A program made the position numbers and the translations under genes. From Pseudobowmanella zhangzhouensis (GTDB lineage: Bacteria > Pseudomonadota > Gammaproteobacteria > Enterobacterales > Alteromonadaceae): DNA of 64,000 bases. The stretch is from the NCBI RefSeq assembly GCF_042662685.1, contig NZ_JBHSYO010000003.1:62001-126000 (forward strand). The letters are read 5' to 3'. The notes beneath the pieces were generated by a model. It was not told where the DNA came from. It did not search any database and saw only the letters and a program-made list of their open reading frames with translations. The first letter of the stretch is position 1. Every line of letters begins with the position of its first letter. This document shows, in pieces, positions 51,644-61,393 of this stretch.

Positions 51644-52909
51644 ATGGATAACGCGCTTTCCAATAATATGTTTGAAACGATTTTTGACCGTTGCGCGGTC
51701 GGTATGACCCAGGTATCTACTGACGGTAACTTTGTCCGTGTCAACGCGGCCTTATGCGATTTCCTCGGTTATACAGAACAGGAATTTTTGCAACTAACGT
51801 TCCAGCAAATCACCCACCCGGACTATTTATCTGCCGACCTGGACAATGTACAACGCTTAATCGATGGTAAAGCCGATGATTACAGCATGGAAAAGCTGTA
51901 CCGACATAAATCAGGCCACTATCTGTGGGGCAAACTCACCGTTTCCATTGTGCGCGACAGCGCAAAAAAACCACTATTTTTTATCTCTGTGGTTGAGAAT
52001 ATTCAGGATAAAAAGCGAGCGGAAGATTCATTACAGGTCTCTGAGCTGAAATTCAAAACTATCGTCGAACTGTTATCAGACAACCTGGTGGTATGGGTTA
52101 CGGAGCCACACTTTTCACGGACACTGTATGTGAATTCTGGCTATGAAATTATCTGGGGGCGCAGCGCCAAAGAACTGTATGCTGATCCGGAAAGTTTTAT
52201 GCAGCTTATTCACCCTGACGATCAGGCTGCATTTAAACATGCGCTGCTGGAGCATCAGCATAAAAATTGGCGTTTGAGTTACCGAATAGTCAGGGACGAT
52301 GGCCATATCCGTTACATCGAAAGCAGTACCTTCGACTTATTCGACGCGCAGCAGGCGATTACCAGCCAAATCCACGTTGCGCGGGATTGCACCGACTACG
52401 TCAATTCTCAACGTGTGCTGGAAGAACAAAACAAACAATTAGAAAAAATTGCCAGTATCGATACACTCACGCAGGTCGCTAATCGGCACACCATCATTAA
52501 TCAGATAAATCAGGAATTTGAACGTTGCTTACGCCATTCACTGGTATCCACGCTGGTATTTCTGGATCTAAATAACTTTAAACATATCAATGATCAATTT
52601 GGGCATTTAGTTGGCGATCAGGCCCTACGTCATTTCGCGCAGAGTATTCGCGAAGGAATTCGCTGCTCCGATATGGTCGGTCGCTTTGGCGGAGATGAAT
52701 TTATTGTGCTTCTGCCTGAGACCAATTTAAACGACGCAAAAACGCTGTTAGGGCGAATGCAATTTAAGCCAATGAATCTCAAAGAGCCGCACCAAAATCT
52801 GCAGTTGTCGGCAAGTATAGGCTATGCCGAATTCTCTGCCGAGGTGCAAAGTGTCGAACATTGGCTGGAGCTGGCCGACTCAACTATGTATCAGGCAAAG
52901 TCAGCCTAA
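51644..52909 (+). CDS. PAS-PAS-GGDEF diguanylate cyclase
   Basis: The 421-residue cytoplasmic protein has a PAS domain (residues 8-125, FDRCAVGMTQVSTDGNFVRVN), a second PAS/PAC region (about 135-250, WRLSYRIVRDDGHIRYIESS), a short coiled linker, and a GGDEF domain with LTQVANRHTI, FLDLNNFKHINDQFGHLVGD and RFGGDEFIVLLPE. The active-site GGDEF is intact and an RxxD inhibitory site (RCSD) sits five residues before it. It should make c-di-GMP in response to a ligand or redox signal sensed by PAS. No signal peptide or membrane helix. AGGATG lies before the ATG. Confidence 0.93.
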   Translation: MDNALSNNMFETIFDRCAVGMTQVSTDGNFVRVNAALCDFLGYTEQEFLQLTFQQITHPDYLSADLDNVQRLIDGKADDYSMEKLYRHKSGHYLWGKLTVSIVRDSAKKPLFFISVVENIQDKKRAEDSLQVSELKFKTIVELLSDNLVVWVTEPHFSRTLYVNSGYEIIWGRSAKELYADPESFMQLIHPDDQAAFKHALLEHQHKNWRLSYRIVRDDGHIRYIESSTFDLFDAQQAITSQIHVARDCTDYVNSQRVLEEQNKQLEKIASIDTLTQVANRHTIINQINQEFERCLRHSLVSTLVFLDLNNFKHINDQFGHLVGDQALRHFAQSIREGIRCSDMVGRFGGDEFIVLLPETNLNDAKTLLGRMQFKPMNLKEPHQNLQLSASIGYAEFSAEVQSVEHWLELADSTMYQAKSA

Positions 52910-53887
52910 CCAGTCAGTTTTGGACACCGCCTCGCCGGTTTGTAACTTTAATATGGCCTTATAAACCCGATCACAGACTGGTGCTGCCAGCCCCAGACTC
53001 TGCGCTTCACGCACAACTGCACCTTGCAGGAAGTCTATTTCCGTTTGCCGCCCCTGAAGAATATCCCACCACATGGACAATCTTGCCTCGGGATCAATTG
53101 TTAACATGGCGGCGGCCACGCGGCGAAACAACCAGTTAGGTAATCGCAAAATAGAGGGCAGTAAGGCGGGCGTGACTTTCGTCAGGCGCGGCAAGGCCAG
53201 TTGCTTCCCGCGGCAAACGGCGAGTAATTCATCCATCATGGATGCCACCACCTTGCGCATGGCCCGTTGTTGCAGGACATTCAACAATGGTTCATCTGCC
53301 AGCGCGTTCACCGCATTGGTCAGATTCAATTGAAGCTTGGCCCATTGCATAGCTGGCATATCGTCGGTCAGGGATAACGACCAAAAACGTTCAGGCCAAT
53401 TGGGCAACAACTGTCCATATAAACCAGCATCTTCCAGGATCAACCCTCCTTCACTGGATTGACGCAAACCATCATCACCCGCCAGCACCACATTACATCC
53501 AATGAGCGCTGTGCTTTGCGGGTTGTGTGGCAACTGTTCAGCGACCATGGCCTGTGCGCCAATACCATTTTGACAGGTGAATACCGGACAGGTGTCTGAG
53601 ATGACACCGGTTAGTTCATGTAAAACCGACGCCAGTGCCGTAGTTTTGCAGGTCAGCCACACATAATCTGCTTGTTTAAGGAGAGGATTATCCAGCTCAA
53701 TTACCTCAGGAGCAGGACAACACAAGGAGTCTCCCTGCAAATTGATAAGAGTGAGCTGCTTACTATAGCGCGCCAGCACCGAGGGACGACCCACGACCAA
53801 GACTTTCGCATCAGGCAATGCCTGACGCAGTAATCCGGCCAGATACACGCCAATCAAACCAGCGCCATAAATCACATGTATTTGCAT
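52901..53887 (-). CDS. Ketopantoate reductase family protein (PanE/ApbA)
   Basis: The 328-residue protein has the N-terminal NADP fold IHVIYGAGLIGVYLAGLL, the conserved VWLTCKTTALASVL and TCQNGIGAQAMVAE segments, and the C-terminal helical domain with KLQLNLTNAVNALAD (catalytic Lys-Asn region) and RQTEIDFLQGAVV. The family reduces 2-dehydropantoate to pantoate for CoA synthesis, but paralogues act on other 2-keto acids, so the precise substrate is open. The 3' end overlaps the convergent GGDEF gene by 9 bases. Confidence 0.85.
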   Translation of the reverse strand: MQIHVIYGAGLIGVYLAGLLRQALPDAKVLVVGRPSVLARYSKQLTLINLQGDSLCCPAPEVIELDNPLLKQADYVWLTCKTTALASVLHELTGVISDTCPVFTCQNGIGAQAMVAEQLPHNPQSTALIGCNVVLAGDDGLRQSSEGGLILEDAGLYGQLLPNWPERFWSLSLTDDMPAMQWAKLQLNLTNAVNALADEPLLNVLQQRAMRKVVASMMDELLAVCRGKQLALPRLTKVTPALLPSILRLPNWLFRRVAAAMLTIDPEARLSMWWDILQGRQTEIDFLQGAVVREAQSLGLAAPVCDRVYKAILKLQTGEAVSKTDWLG

Positions 53888-53960
53888 GCATACCTCATGT
53901 TTTGTCGATGATTATGCACCGATGCTCTGACCGATTCAGCGTTAATTTATAACAGACGCA

Positions 53961-53987
53961 AAAAAGGGGCTACACGCCCCTTTTTGA
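53961..53987 (-). terminator. Rho-independent terminator of the nuclease gene
   Basis: AAAAAGGGGC (53961-53970), loop TACAC, GCCCCTTTTT (53976-53985), 6 bases after the nuclease stop codon. Confidence 0.88.
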
Positions 53988-53991
53988 TTGG

Positions 53992-56900
53992 TCACTTACG
54001 ACCGGGATGAATAAATTCCCGAACGCTGTGATTTTTCTGCCAACCTTTTGGTGGGGTTGGCAAACAACCACGGTAAGTACATAACGTGTGGAATCTGCCG
54101 AGATCAGCCATGCTGATTTTGCCATCGCCGTTGAGGTCATAGGCCATATCCAGTTCATAGCCAAATCTCACCGCCAGCATATAGGCGAAGAAATCACGCA
54201 TATCCACAATACGGTCACCATTGAAGTCACCAAATACCGGTGGTGGTGGCACGTCCAGCGTAATTAACAATGGATCATGATCCGACGCGCGGAAAGGATC
54301 GGCGCTGTACCAATCGACCAACTGCGCTTCAGACTTGTTTTCCATGTTGTAGTCCAGCTCTTTAGGCTCATCGGCGTTAATGTGCCAGTGTGTCGCATCT
54401 ACCAGATACTCAGCCATATCGGCTTTCAACAATGCATGATCCATCGAACCACTTAATCCCTGATAAACGTAGGAATAGTCATGGTTGTCGGCAAATGCAT
54501 TAACGAATCCGGCATCAACGATTGTCTGAACAGGTTGCTCCATGGCGTAACTGTTCAAATCACCGATAACCACAACATGCTCCAGCTGTGCAGCGACATT
54601 TGCCAACCAGATAACCAGTGCCTGAGATTGAGCCGAACGAGTCCCATTGAAACAGCCCTGACCGTCACCTTGATCCTTGTCGGCATCTGCTGAAGAGGAA
54701 CTACAAATTCGGCTGCGATAATGGTTAATGGCCACCGCAACCTCAGCACCGTCTTCCAGACGGACAAAGTTTTGCAATACGGGCGGACGATTAAATACCG
54801 GATCCAGATTAACCAATGCATCACCTTTCGGTGCAACCACTGCGGCCTTATAGATAAACGCAGACTTAATGGAGTCAGTGCCCATTTGCTCACCGCTGTT
54901 AACGAATGCAAATACGCCATCACCAGCTTCTGCATTTAATGCGTTAACCAATTGCGCAATAGCACTTTGAGGACCGAATCCATCGTTTTCGATCTCGATA
55001 AGACCCGTAACATCTGCATTCATTGCCAGTATGGCAGCAACGGCTTTAGCCAATTGACGCTCGTATTCTTGCACTGAATCCGCACCGCGTTCGGTTGGGA
55101 AGCCCTCACCCAGACCATCACCATTGTATAGATTCAGAACATTCATACTGGCGATTGACAGGTTACCCTGCTCGATAACCGGCGCTGCATCACGTGGATT
55201 GGTTTGACTGAATACTGGCTCTTCTACTGGCAATAAACGGTAGGCATTGAAGGCATAGTCCACAATCGCGGCCAAAGGCTCTACCGAATCACCCAAACGT
55301 AAGGTGTTGTTAGCAGTCAGCCCTCCTGCCGGATAACGTAAGGTTTCCGGATATGATCCTGATACCACATCATCCAATAAAATACGGTCTAACTCATTAC
55401 TTGCAGTCACAGCCTGTGCCTCTTCTGAGCCCGGTAAATACAATTGGGTCGGGTTCATCAGGCGCTGACTGGATAAGGTCACTTCACCGTATTTAGCCAG
55501 GTTGTAGTGATCAGTCACCAACAAGGATTGTGTGGTAGTGACCAGCATGCCTTCCAACGCTTCTGCATCGGTATCAGCGCTAAACGGCAGGCTCATTGAT
55601 GTAGAAGAGACGGAATCACTGCCACAATCCAGCACTTCAGCAGCGTTGAGTTGGGTACGGTTGTAGAACTCATTAACCTGGCCTTTAACGCGCATTACTG
55701 CGCCTTCGGCAGGTAATCCTGTTGTGCTATTGGCATACACAAACAAACCTTCAGAGGTTTGTGCATCGGCATCCATATCCGCCAGTTGTTCCTGCACAAA
55801 ATAGCCTTTCAGAGCAGGCGCAGCAAACGTCACAACTGCTTCAACCACCACTTCCTGACCGTCCAACGGCGACACCGCACCATTACCTTGTACTGCAGAA
55901 ATTAATGTCGCGGCATCATAACATTGACCCAGCACTAAACCTTGCTCAGGCGCACCAATTCCGCTGCGATTACCCAGTGAACTGAAGTCATCCTTGCCCA
56001 GTGCAATCCATTCAATTGACGGATCAAAATCGTCGTCAGTATTGGTATCCCCTGAAGTTACCGATGCTTTACGTACCAGGGTATTGTCAACGGTTTTATA
56101 GTCACCGCTGCCCCAATAAGAACCGGGGTCAACACCCACCACACCGAAGCTGTCAATCACTTCGCCGTTTTTGGTCAAGGTGTAAGCATCGTCGCCGTTG
56201 TGGGTGATAGTGCCACTTATTTGATCGGCAACATCTAAAATAGCGTTAACCGAAGAACCATTCGCCACTACATACACATCTCCTGCACCGATAACCCCAG
56301 TGAGGCTAATTTTCGTGCCATTAGAGGTGCCGTTGGCAAAACGATAAATCGCATAATTACCGGCGGACAGGTCAACTGCCTCGATAGACGGGTTGTAAAG
56401 CTCCAACGCTTTATTATTGGACGACCCTTCAACATATTCAGAGATAAAGATCTCTCCGCTAGGCGGGGTATAGCTCAATAACGGTGCCGGTTTGGCTGCT
56501 GATGCGTTATTGGCCACATTATCCAGCGCATTTTTACCGCTGAAGGTCCAATCACTGATGGAGAACACGTCGCCTCCGGCAAACGTGCCAGCCTTACGAT
56601 ACGCCCACCCGTCCATGTATTCCCAGTCTGTACCCGTGCCGTCCACGTCAATTTGGCCAAACACATCAACCACTTCACCGTTACAGAACAACTCAACCGC
56701 ATCATCACCATTAATGTTTGGTGCGGTACCGTTAGTTAAATCTGGTGAACGTCCGAAGAAAGTCTCGAAATTAGCTGTTTCCGTAGCAATGGTAATGAAC
56801 TGGCCTTTGGTGACGGCCATCGCAGGGAAGGTGAATTCTTCGCCATCGGTACCGCCACCGTTACTAGCGGAGCCAACACCACAGACACTCAGATCATCCA

Positions 56901-58578
56901 TATCCTGCGCCACATAAATCTCAATCGCTTTCGGGACACCGCCAGTTAACGTCGCGTCCACAATACCGGTTAAAATCAAAGGCGAAGAACCATTCTGACC
57001 TGTAGTTGTTGGGTCAAGATCGGTGCCAGTGTTACCACCTGTATCACCACCAGAACCACCAGTGCCACCTGTACCGCCACCGGTTCCGCCGGTGCCACCT
57101 CCGGTTAATTCACCACAGGTTGCGGTTGGATAAATTTTATTTACCCACTCAGGGTGGTCAATGAAGGGGTTACGGTTACCCTGGAAAGCATAAACCCACT
57201 CGTTACGTGAGCGTTCAATATCATCTACCGGATCTTCGGCGTTCCACTGCACCATGCGGCATAAACGACCAATTTCTGGCACACCAGAGCCTGTTAAAGA
57301 GTCCACCGCTTTTAAATCAGCCAGGCTGTTTACTGCCTCGCTTTCCCCTTCGTAACGAATGTCCATATACAGGATCATCCGCGCCACATCGCCTTTTACG
57401 CTGTCGCGCGGCTCGAACGAGTCACTATCGTAAAAGTTACCGTCAGCATTGTTGACCGGATTGCCACCTTCGTCGAAATCAAGATTATTGCGGGTCGAGT
57501 TAACGATTCGATCTGCCGGTCTTAAATGGTTGATATCGGTGTAGGCAAAGTTGGTTGAGCCATCATCCGGGAAACCATGGCTTTTAGCCCAAACGTGTTC
57601 ACGGTTCCATACTCCGGCCAGGTTGGCGTGATCACCACTGCCATTGTCGAACTTAGGAATCGATGCACCTTTATATAAAATCAGCACATTGTCTGGATTG
57701 GTCGGGTCTTCATCGGTTTTAGTCAGCGCTGTCCAGACTTCCGAATAGCTGAGCTTAATATGACCATCGGTGATCGCGTCATTAATCGCGGCGCGTAATG
57801 CTGTAGCGCCAAAAGCATTGGTATCGGCTTCAATCGCGGCGGCATAGTACTGACTGTCCACAAAGGAAGCAGGATCTTTAATGGTGCTTAGCTCAGGACA
57901 GTTATAACAGGCATCACTGATAGTAACAGGGACGAACGTGCCAGATCCGGTATCGCCACCTGTGTCACCGCCATTATCGCCACCCGTTCCGCTGCCGGTG
58001 CCATCAGAAACAAATGTCCGAGCCGGAAAGATCATGGCAGAAGTATCATTCGTCGTTGCATTATCCAGCGCATCTACACCACTGAAAGACCAATCAGACA
58101 AAACGAACTCTGCTGCGTCACCATTAGAGTCAGCATCGCGATATGCCCAGCCATCCATGTACTCCCACGCCTGACCCGTGCCGTCGACATTGATATCACC
58201 AAACACATCAATCACGTTGCCGGCGCAGAATAATTCAATCGCATCGTCACCATTGATACTGGCGGCGCCACTAACATAATCCGGCGCAAAGCCCATATAG
58301 GCGGTGAAATCGGCGCTTTCATTTGCTACATACAGGTAGGTCCCCGCACTGACACTCACCGCGGGGAATGTAAATTCCTGCCCGTCGGTACCGCCACCGT
58401 TATTAGCGAAGCCAACACCACACTGACTTAAGTCGGCGACGTCATTGATTACCAATATTTCTACTGCTTTGGGATTACTGTTGAGTGGTCCGTCGATTAC
58501 CCCGCTAATCGCGAGGTCGGCGGCATGTGTTGCAGGCGCAAGAAACAGTGCCAGCAGAGCCGGATACTTAATTTGCAC
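53992..58578 (-). CDS. Secreted two-nuclease protein (endonuclease I + ExeM/NucH type)
   Basis: The start is a GTG at 58578 with TAGGAGA eight bases upstream, giving 1528 residues and a signal peptide ending PATHA. In order: lamin-tail-like domain (about 20-190); endonuclease I domain (about 220-480) with WNREHVWAKSHGF and DINHLRPADRIVNSTRNN; a Gly/Thr linker (490-516); two more lamin-tail-like domains (530-790); an OB-fold region (900-1025); an ExeM-type endonuclease/exonuclease/phosphatase domain (1140-1435) with IEIENDGF, VVIGDLNSY and SDHDPLLITL; and a dockerin/EF-hand-like pair (FGDFNGDRIVDMRDF, YDLNGDGKISMADL). It should degrade extracellular DNA. A PHO box precedes it. I see no GlyGly-CTERM tail. 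Confidence 0.9.
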   Translation of the reverse strand: MQIKYPALLALFLAPATHAADLAISGVIDGPLNSNPKAVEILVINDVADLSQCGVGFANNGGGTDGQEFTFPAVSVSAGTYLYVANESADFTAYMGFAPDYVSGAASINGDDAIELFCAGNVIDVFGDINVDGTGQAWEYMDGWAYRDADSNGDAAEFVLSDWSFSGVDALDNATTNDTSAMIFPARTFVSDGTGSGTGGDNGGDTGGDTGSGTFVPVTISDACYNCPELSTIKDPASFVDSQYYAAAIEADTNAFGATALRAAINDAITDGHIKLSYSEVWTALTKTDEDPTNPDNVLILYKGASIPKFDNGSGDHANLAGVWNREHVWAKSHGFPDDGSTNFAYTDINHLRPADRIVNSTRNNLDFDEGGNPVNNADGNFYDSDSFEPRDSVKGDVARMILYMDIRYEGESEAVNSLADLKAVDSLTGSGVPEIGRLCRMVQWNAEDPVDDIERSRNEWVYAFQGNRNPFIDHPEWVNKIYPTATCGELTGGGTGGTGGGTGGTGGSGGDTGGNTGTDLDPTTTGQNGSSPLILTGIVDATLTGGVPKAIEIYVAQDMDDLSVCGVGSASNGGGTDGEEFTFPAMAVTKGQFITIATETANFETFFGRSPDLTNGTAPNINGDDAVELFCNGEVVDVFGQIDVDGTGTDWEYMDGWAYRKAGTFAGGDVFSISDWTFSGKNALDNVANNASAAKPAPLLSYTPPSGEIFISEYVEGSSNNKALELYNPSIEAVDLSAGNYAIYRFANGTSNGTKISLTGVIGAGDVYVVANGSSVNAILDVADQISGTITHNGDDAYTLTKNGEVIDSFGVVGVDPGSYWGSGDYKTVDNTLVRKASVTSGDTNTDDDFDPSIEWIALGKDDFSSLGNRSGIGAPEQGLVLGQCYDAATLISAVQGNGAVSPLDGQEVVVEAVVTFAAPALKGYFVQEQLADMDADAQTSEGLFVYANSTTGLPAEGAVMRVKGQVNEFYNRTQLNAAEVLDCGSDSVSSTSMSLPFSADTDAEALEGMLVTTTQSLLVTDHYNLAKYGEVTLSSQRLMNPTQLYLPGSEEAQAVTASNELDRILLDDVVSGSYPETLRYPAGGLTANNTLRLGDSVEPLAAIVDYAFNAYRLLPVEEPVFSQTNPRDAAPVIEQGNLSIASMNVLNLYNGDGLGEGFPTERGADSVQEYERQLAKAVAAILAMNADVTGLIEIENDGFGPQSAIAQLVNALNAEAGDGVFAFVNSGEQMGTDSIKSAFIYKAAVVAPKGDALVNLDPVFNRPPVLQNFVRLEDGAEVAVAINHYRSRICSSSSADADKDQGDGQGCFNGTRSAQSQALVIWLANVAAQLEHVVVIGDLNSYAMEQPVQTIVDAGFVNAFADNHDYSYVYQGLSGSMDHALLKADMAEYLVDATHWHINADEPKELDYNMENKSEAQLVDWYSADPFRASDHDPLLITLDVPPPPVFGDFNGDRIVDMRDFFAYMLAVRFGYELDMAYDLNGDGKISMADLGRFHTLCTYRGCLPTPPKGWQKNHSVREFIHPGRK

Positions 58579-58953
58579 GATGTGTTCTCCTACATAGCCC
58601 TGTAACAAGGCATGATTAGTTTTTTGGTTGTTTTAGGTATAAACCGGAAGAATCTAGCGATAATTCATGACAAGCCGATGACACGGAGACCCTAATTATT
58701 ATTGGTTTACCGGGCGTTACGAAATGCTACTGATTTTTTGTTGCTTTTCTTCTTGCTTGCAATTATCACACAACCACATGAATTTCGGATATTTTTTAAG
58801 CTAAATAATCAAAAATGTTAAATTTATTGCGCAAACTGTCGATAACGGCAAAAAACCATTCTAAATATCTTACCTAGCGAGCCTGACCACCATATTTGTA
58901 TTCAACTGCCAAGCTCGATTAAGATGCAACGATACACTGCGATGGAGCACAGC
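58579..58953 (+). other. Intergenic region upstream of nuclease gene
   Basis: No gene is seen in these 375 bases. The nuclease promoter with its PHO box occupies 58651-58684 on the minus strand. The remainder (58690-58920) is AT-rich and should hold the plus-strand promoter of the next gene, for which I find no convincing -35/-10 pair. Confidence 0.5.
58651..58684 (-). promoter_or_regulatory. PHO box and -10 of the nuclease gene
   Basis: On the minus strand GTGTCAT-CGGC-TTGTCAT (58684-58667) gives two 7-base repeats in an 11-base period, matching the PhoB consensus CTGTCAT-N4-CTGTCAT at 12 of 14 repeat positions. TAGATT (58656-58651) lies 10 bases downstream, the spacing typical of PhoB-activated promoters that lack a -35. 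The GTG start is about 70 bases further on. Confidence 0.78.
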
Positions 58954-59367
58954 ATGGACATGACCCAGGAAGAGCTGGATCAATTGATGATAGACAGCGC
59001 ACAAAATGCGGTTGATACCACCAAACAAGAATTCAATGTCAAACTGGATAACAGCCCCGAAAGCATTGTTCAGGTTGATTCCGTGTTGCTAGCCTGGCTT
59101 GATCGTTATAAAGATCAGGTGTTGGAAGATCAGGCCGTATTTACCTTGTGCAACATCTACGGTGCCTATGTGGGCGAGGTGTTTCGCCAACATGTCGGTG
59201 GTCAATGGCGCTACGATGGCTCCAATCCGGATGCGCCTTACGTGGTGTTGGAATATGCAGGCCACAGTTATCCCTTTGCCGGTATTTGTTATCAGCGTCT
59301 GGTCAATGACAATCAAATTAGCGTGCGCAATTACTTTGAGCAGGCGATCGCCAATAACACCCAGTAA
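58954..59367 (+). CDS. Conserved hypothetical protein, DUF3806-like
   Basis: The ATG at 58954 with GGAG seven bases upstream gives 137 residues; two earlier in-frame ATGs (58924, 58942) lack a ribosome site. The sequence starts MDMTQEELDQLMIDSAQNAV and has FTLCNIYGAYVGEVFRQHVGGQWRYDG, a pattern I associate with DUF3806-type proteins, followed by LEYAGHSYPFAGICYQRLVN. It is acidic and soluble with no signal peptide. Function unknown. Confidence 0.7.
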   Translation: MDMTQEELDQLMIDSAQNAVDTTKQEFNVKLDNSPESIVQVDSVLLAWLDRYKDQVLEDQAVFTLCNIYGAYVGEVFRQHVGGQWRYDGSNPDAPYVVLEYAGHSYPFAGICYQRLVNDNQISVRNYFEQAIANNTQ

Positions 59368-59470
59368 CATTCCCGACCAACACCGCCAACCACAGGACAA
59401 GTAACCTTGTCCTGTCTGCCGTTTCTCTAACACAATCATTTCACCTCAATGCCAGATAAAGGATCGATTT

Positions 59471-61336
59471 ATGGCTAAGCGTTTTTTGATGTTTATCGCG
59501 TGTTTATTTGTCAGCCCTATGACGATGGCCGCCGATCAGGTTGATGCCCGTGCCGAATATATTCGCCAGCATTACGCAAAATACGAATACGAAATTCCCA
59601 TGCGTGACGGCAAAACCCTTTTCACCGCTGTATATGTTCCGTACGACCGCACAAAGCCTTACCCGATGCTGATGATGCGTACGCCCTATTCCGTCGGCCC
59701 ATATGGTTCAAACCAATACAAAAAAACGCTGGCGCCAGATCAGGCCTTTGAGAAAGAAGGGTTTATCTTCGTCTTCCAGGATGTGCGAGGACGTTTTCGC
59801 TCACAAGGCGAATACGTCAATATGCGCCCTCAGGATGCCTATAAACGTGGAAAAGGCGCAGTCGACGATGCCACTGATACTTTTGATACCGTCGACTGGC
59901 TGGTGAAAAATGTACCGAATAACAATGGCAAAGTGGGTATGTATGGTGTCAGCTACCCGGGTTACTACACCTCTGTAGCCTCAATTAATGCGCACCCTGC
60001 GCTTAAAGCTATTTCGCCGCAAGCCCCCATTGCTGACTGGTTTTTTGATGACTTCCATCGCAATGGTGCATTCGCATTACCCATGGCCTTTGTGTTTTTT
60101 GATACTTTCGATAATTTCCCAAAAGACAAACACAGTATCTGGCCAAAAGGTCAGGACATGGCCACCCACGATGGCTATCAGTTTTTTCTGGACTTAGGTC
60201 CGTTGTCCAACGTGAACAAAGATTATTTCCATAATGAGCGACCATTCTGGAACGAACTGGCTGCGCACCCTAATTACGATGATTATTGGAAAGCACGTAA
60301 CCTCCTGCCACATCTTGGCAACACCAAACCAGCAACACTGGTCGTAGGTGGCTGGTATGACACTGAGGATTTGTACGGTCCACTGCAAACCTATCAAACC
60401 ATGTCTAAGGGCAATAAAAAGGACAATGTGCGCCTGATTATGGGTCCCTGGTTCCACGGTCAATGGAATCGTGGTGAAGGCAGCAACATGGGTGAAGCAG
60501 ACAACGGCTTCAACACCAGTGAGTGGTTCCAGACCAATGTTCACCTGCCTTTCTTTGTTGAGCATCTGAAAGACGGCAAATCATCCAATCTGGCCAAAGC
60601 GACCATGTTTGATACAGGCGCCAAACGCTGGGAGTTTTTTGACAGCTGGCCACCCAAAGCGGCCAAACGTCAGACCCTTTATTTTGCTGCTAAGGAAACG
60701 CTGTCGGCAGATGCTCCTAAAGCAAAAGACAGTTACAGTGATTATGTCAGCGACCCCAACAAACCCGTGCCGCACTCCAAAGCCATTGGGCGCGGATGGG
60801 ACCGCGAATATATGGCCGAAGATCAGCGCTTTGCTGCCCGTCGTCCGGATGTATTGCTGTTTGAAACTGAGCCGATGGAAGATGACCTGACGCTGGCTGG
60901 CGATATTCAGCTCAAATTACATTTCAGCACCTCCCAATCCGCCGCGGACATTATTGTCAAGCTGGTCGATGTGTTTCCGCCGAAAGATGAAAACAGCCAC
61001 GATCTGGATAAAAAGGTCGGAAATCGTCATGAATTAGTGCGCTGGGGCGCCATTCGCGGTCGTTTCCGTGATTCAATGAGCGATCCTAAGCCGTTTACAC
61101 CCGGCGAAGTGACCCCGGTTAACTTTGAATTGTATGATGTACTGCACACGATCAAACGCGGTCATAAACTGCAGATTCTGGTGCAAAGCAGTATGTTCCC
61201 ATTCCTAGATCGTAACCCGCAAAACTATGTCACTAACATTTTTGAAGCGGCTGAAGCGGACTTTGTTAAAGCTGAACATCGTATCTATCACGATGCCGCA
61301 CACCCAAGTAAAATTGAAATTAGCGTATTAAAATAA
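59471..61336 (+). CDS. CocE/NonD family hydrolase (X-Pro dipeptidyl-peptidase S15-like)
   Basis: The 621-residue protein has a signal peptide (to about TMAA, residue 21). The S15 alpha/beta hydrolase domain shows MRDGKTLFTAVYVPYD, DVRGRFRSQGEY, and the nucleophile Ser in GMYGVSYPGYY near residue 160. The acid is probably the Asp in GGWYDTEDLYG and the base the His in GPWFHGQW. A C-terminal jelly-roll domain follows (ILVQSSMFPFLDRNPQN). Relatives include cocaine esterase, glutaryl-7-ACA acylase and alpha-amino-acid ester hydrolases. It is probably periplasmic; the natural substrate is unknown. Confidence 0.92.
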   Translation: MAKRFLMFIACLFVSPMTMAADQVDARAEYIRQHYAKYEYEIPMRDGKTLFTAVYVPYDRTKPYPMLMMRTPYSVGPYGSNQYKKTLAPDQAFEKEGFIFVFQDVRGRFRSQGEYVNMRPQDAYKRGKGAVDDATDTFDTVDWLVKNVPNNNGKVGMYGVSYPGYYTSVASINAHPALKAISPQAPIADWFFDDFHRNGAFALPMAFVFFDTFDNFPKDKHSIWPKGQDMATHDGYQFFLDLGPLSNVNKDYFHNERPFWNELAAHPNYDDYWKARNLLPHLGNTKPATLVVGGWYDTEDLYGPLQTYQTMSKGNKKDNVRLIMGPWFHGQWNRGEGSNMGEADNGFNTSEWFQTNVHLPFFVEHLKDGKSSNLAKATMFDTGAKRWEFFDSWPPKAAKRQTLYFAAKETLSADAPKAKDSYSDYVSDPNKPVPHSKAIGRGWDREYMAEDQRFAARRPDVLLFETEPMEDDLTLAGDIQLKLHFSTSQSAADIIVKLVDVFPPKDENSHDLDKKVGNRHELVRWGAIRGRFRDSMSDPKPFTPGEVTPVNFELYDVLHTIKRGHKLQILVQSSMFPFLDRNPQNYVTNIFEAAEADFVKAEHRIYHDAAHPSKIEISVLK

Positions 61337-61351
61337 GCTGCAACAGACCTA

Positions 61352-61382
61352 AAAAAGCCCGCTCTACTAAGCGGGCTTTTTA
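61352..61382 (+). terminator. Bidirectional terminator after CocE-type gene
   Basis: AAAAGCCCGC (61353-61362), loop TCTACTAA, GCGGGCTTTT (61371-61380). It lies between two convergent genes and has A and T runs on both sides. Confidence 0.88.
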
Positions 61383-61393
61383 TTAGATTTTAT

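Noticed and set aside
57030..57110. Short GC-rich repeats
   Set aside because: They encode the Gly/Thr linker of the nuclease protein.
58579..58608. Upstream TTG start for the nuclease
   Set aside because: The GTG at 58578 has TAGGAGA at the right distance and starts directly with the signal peptide.
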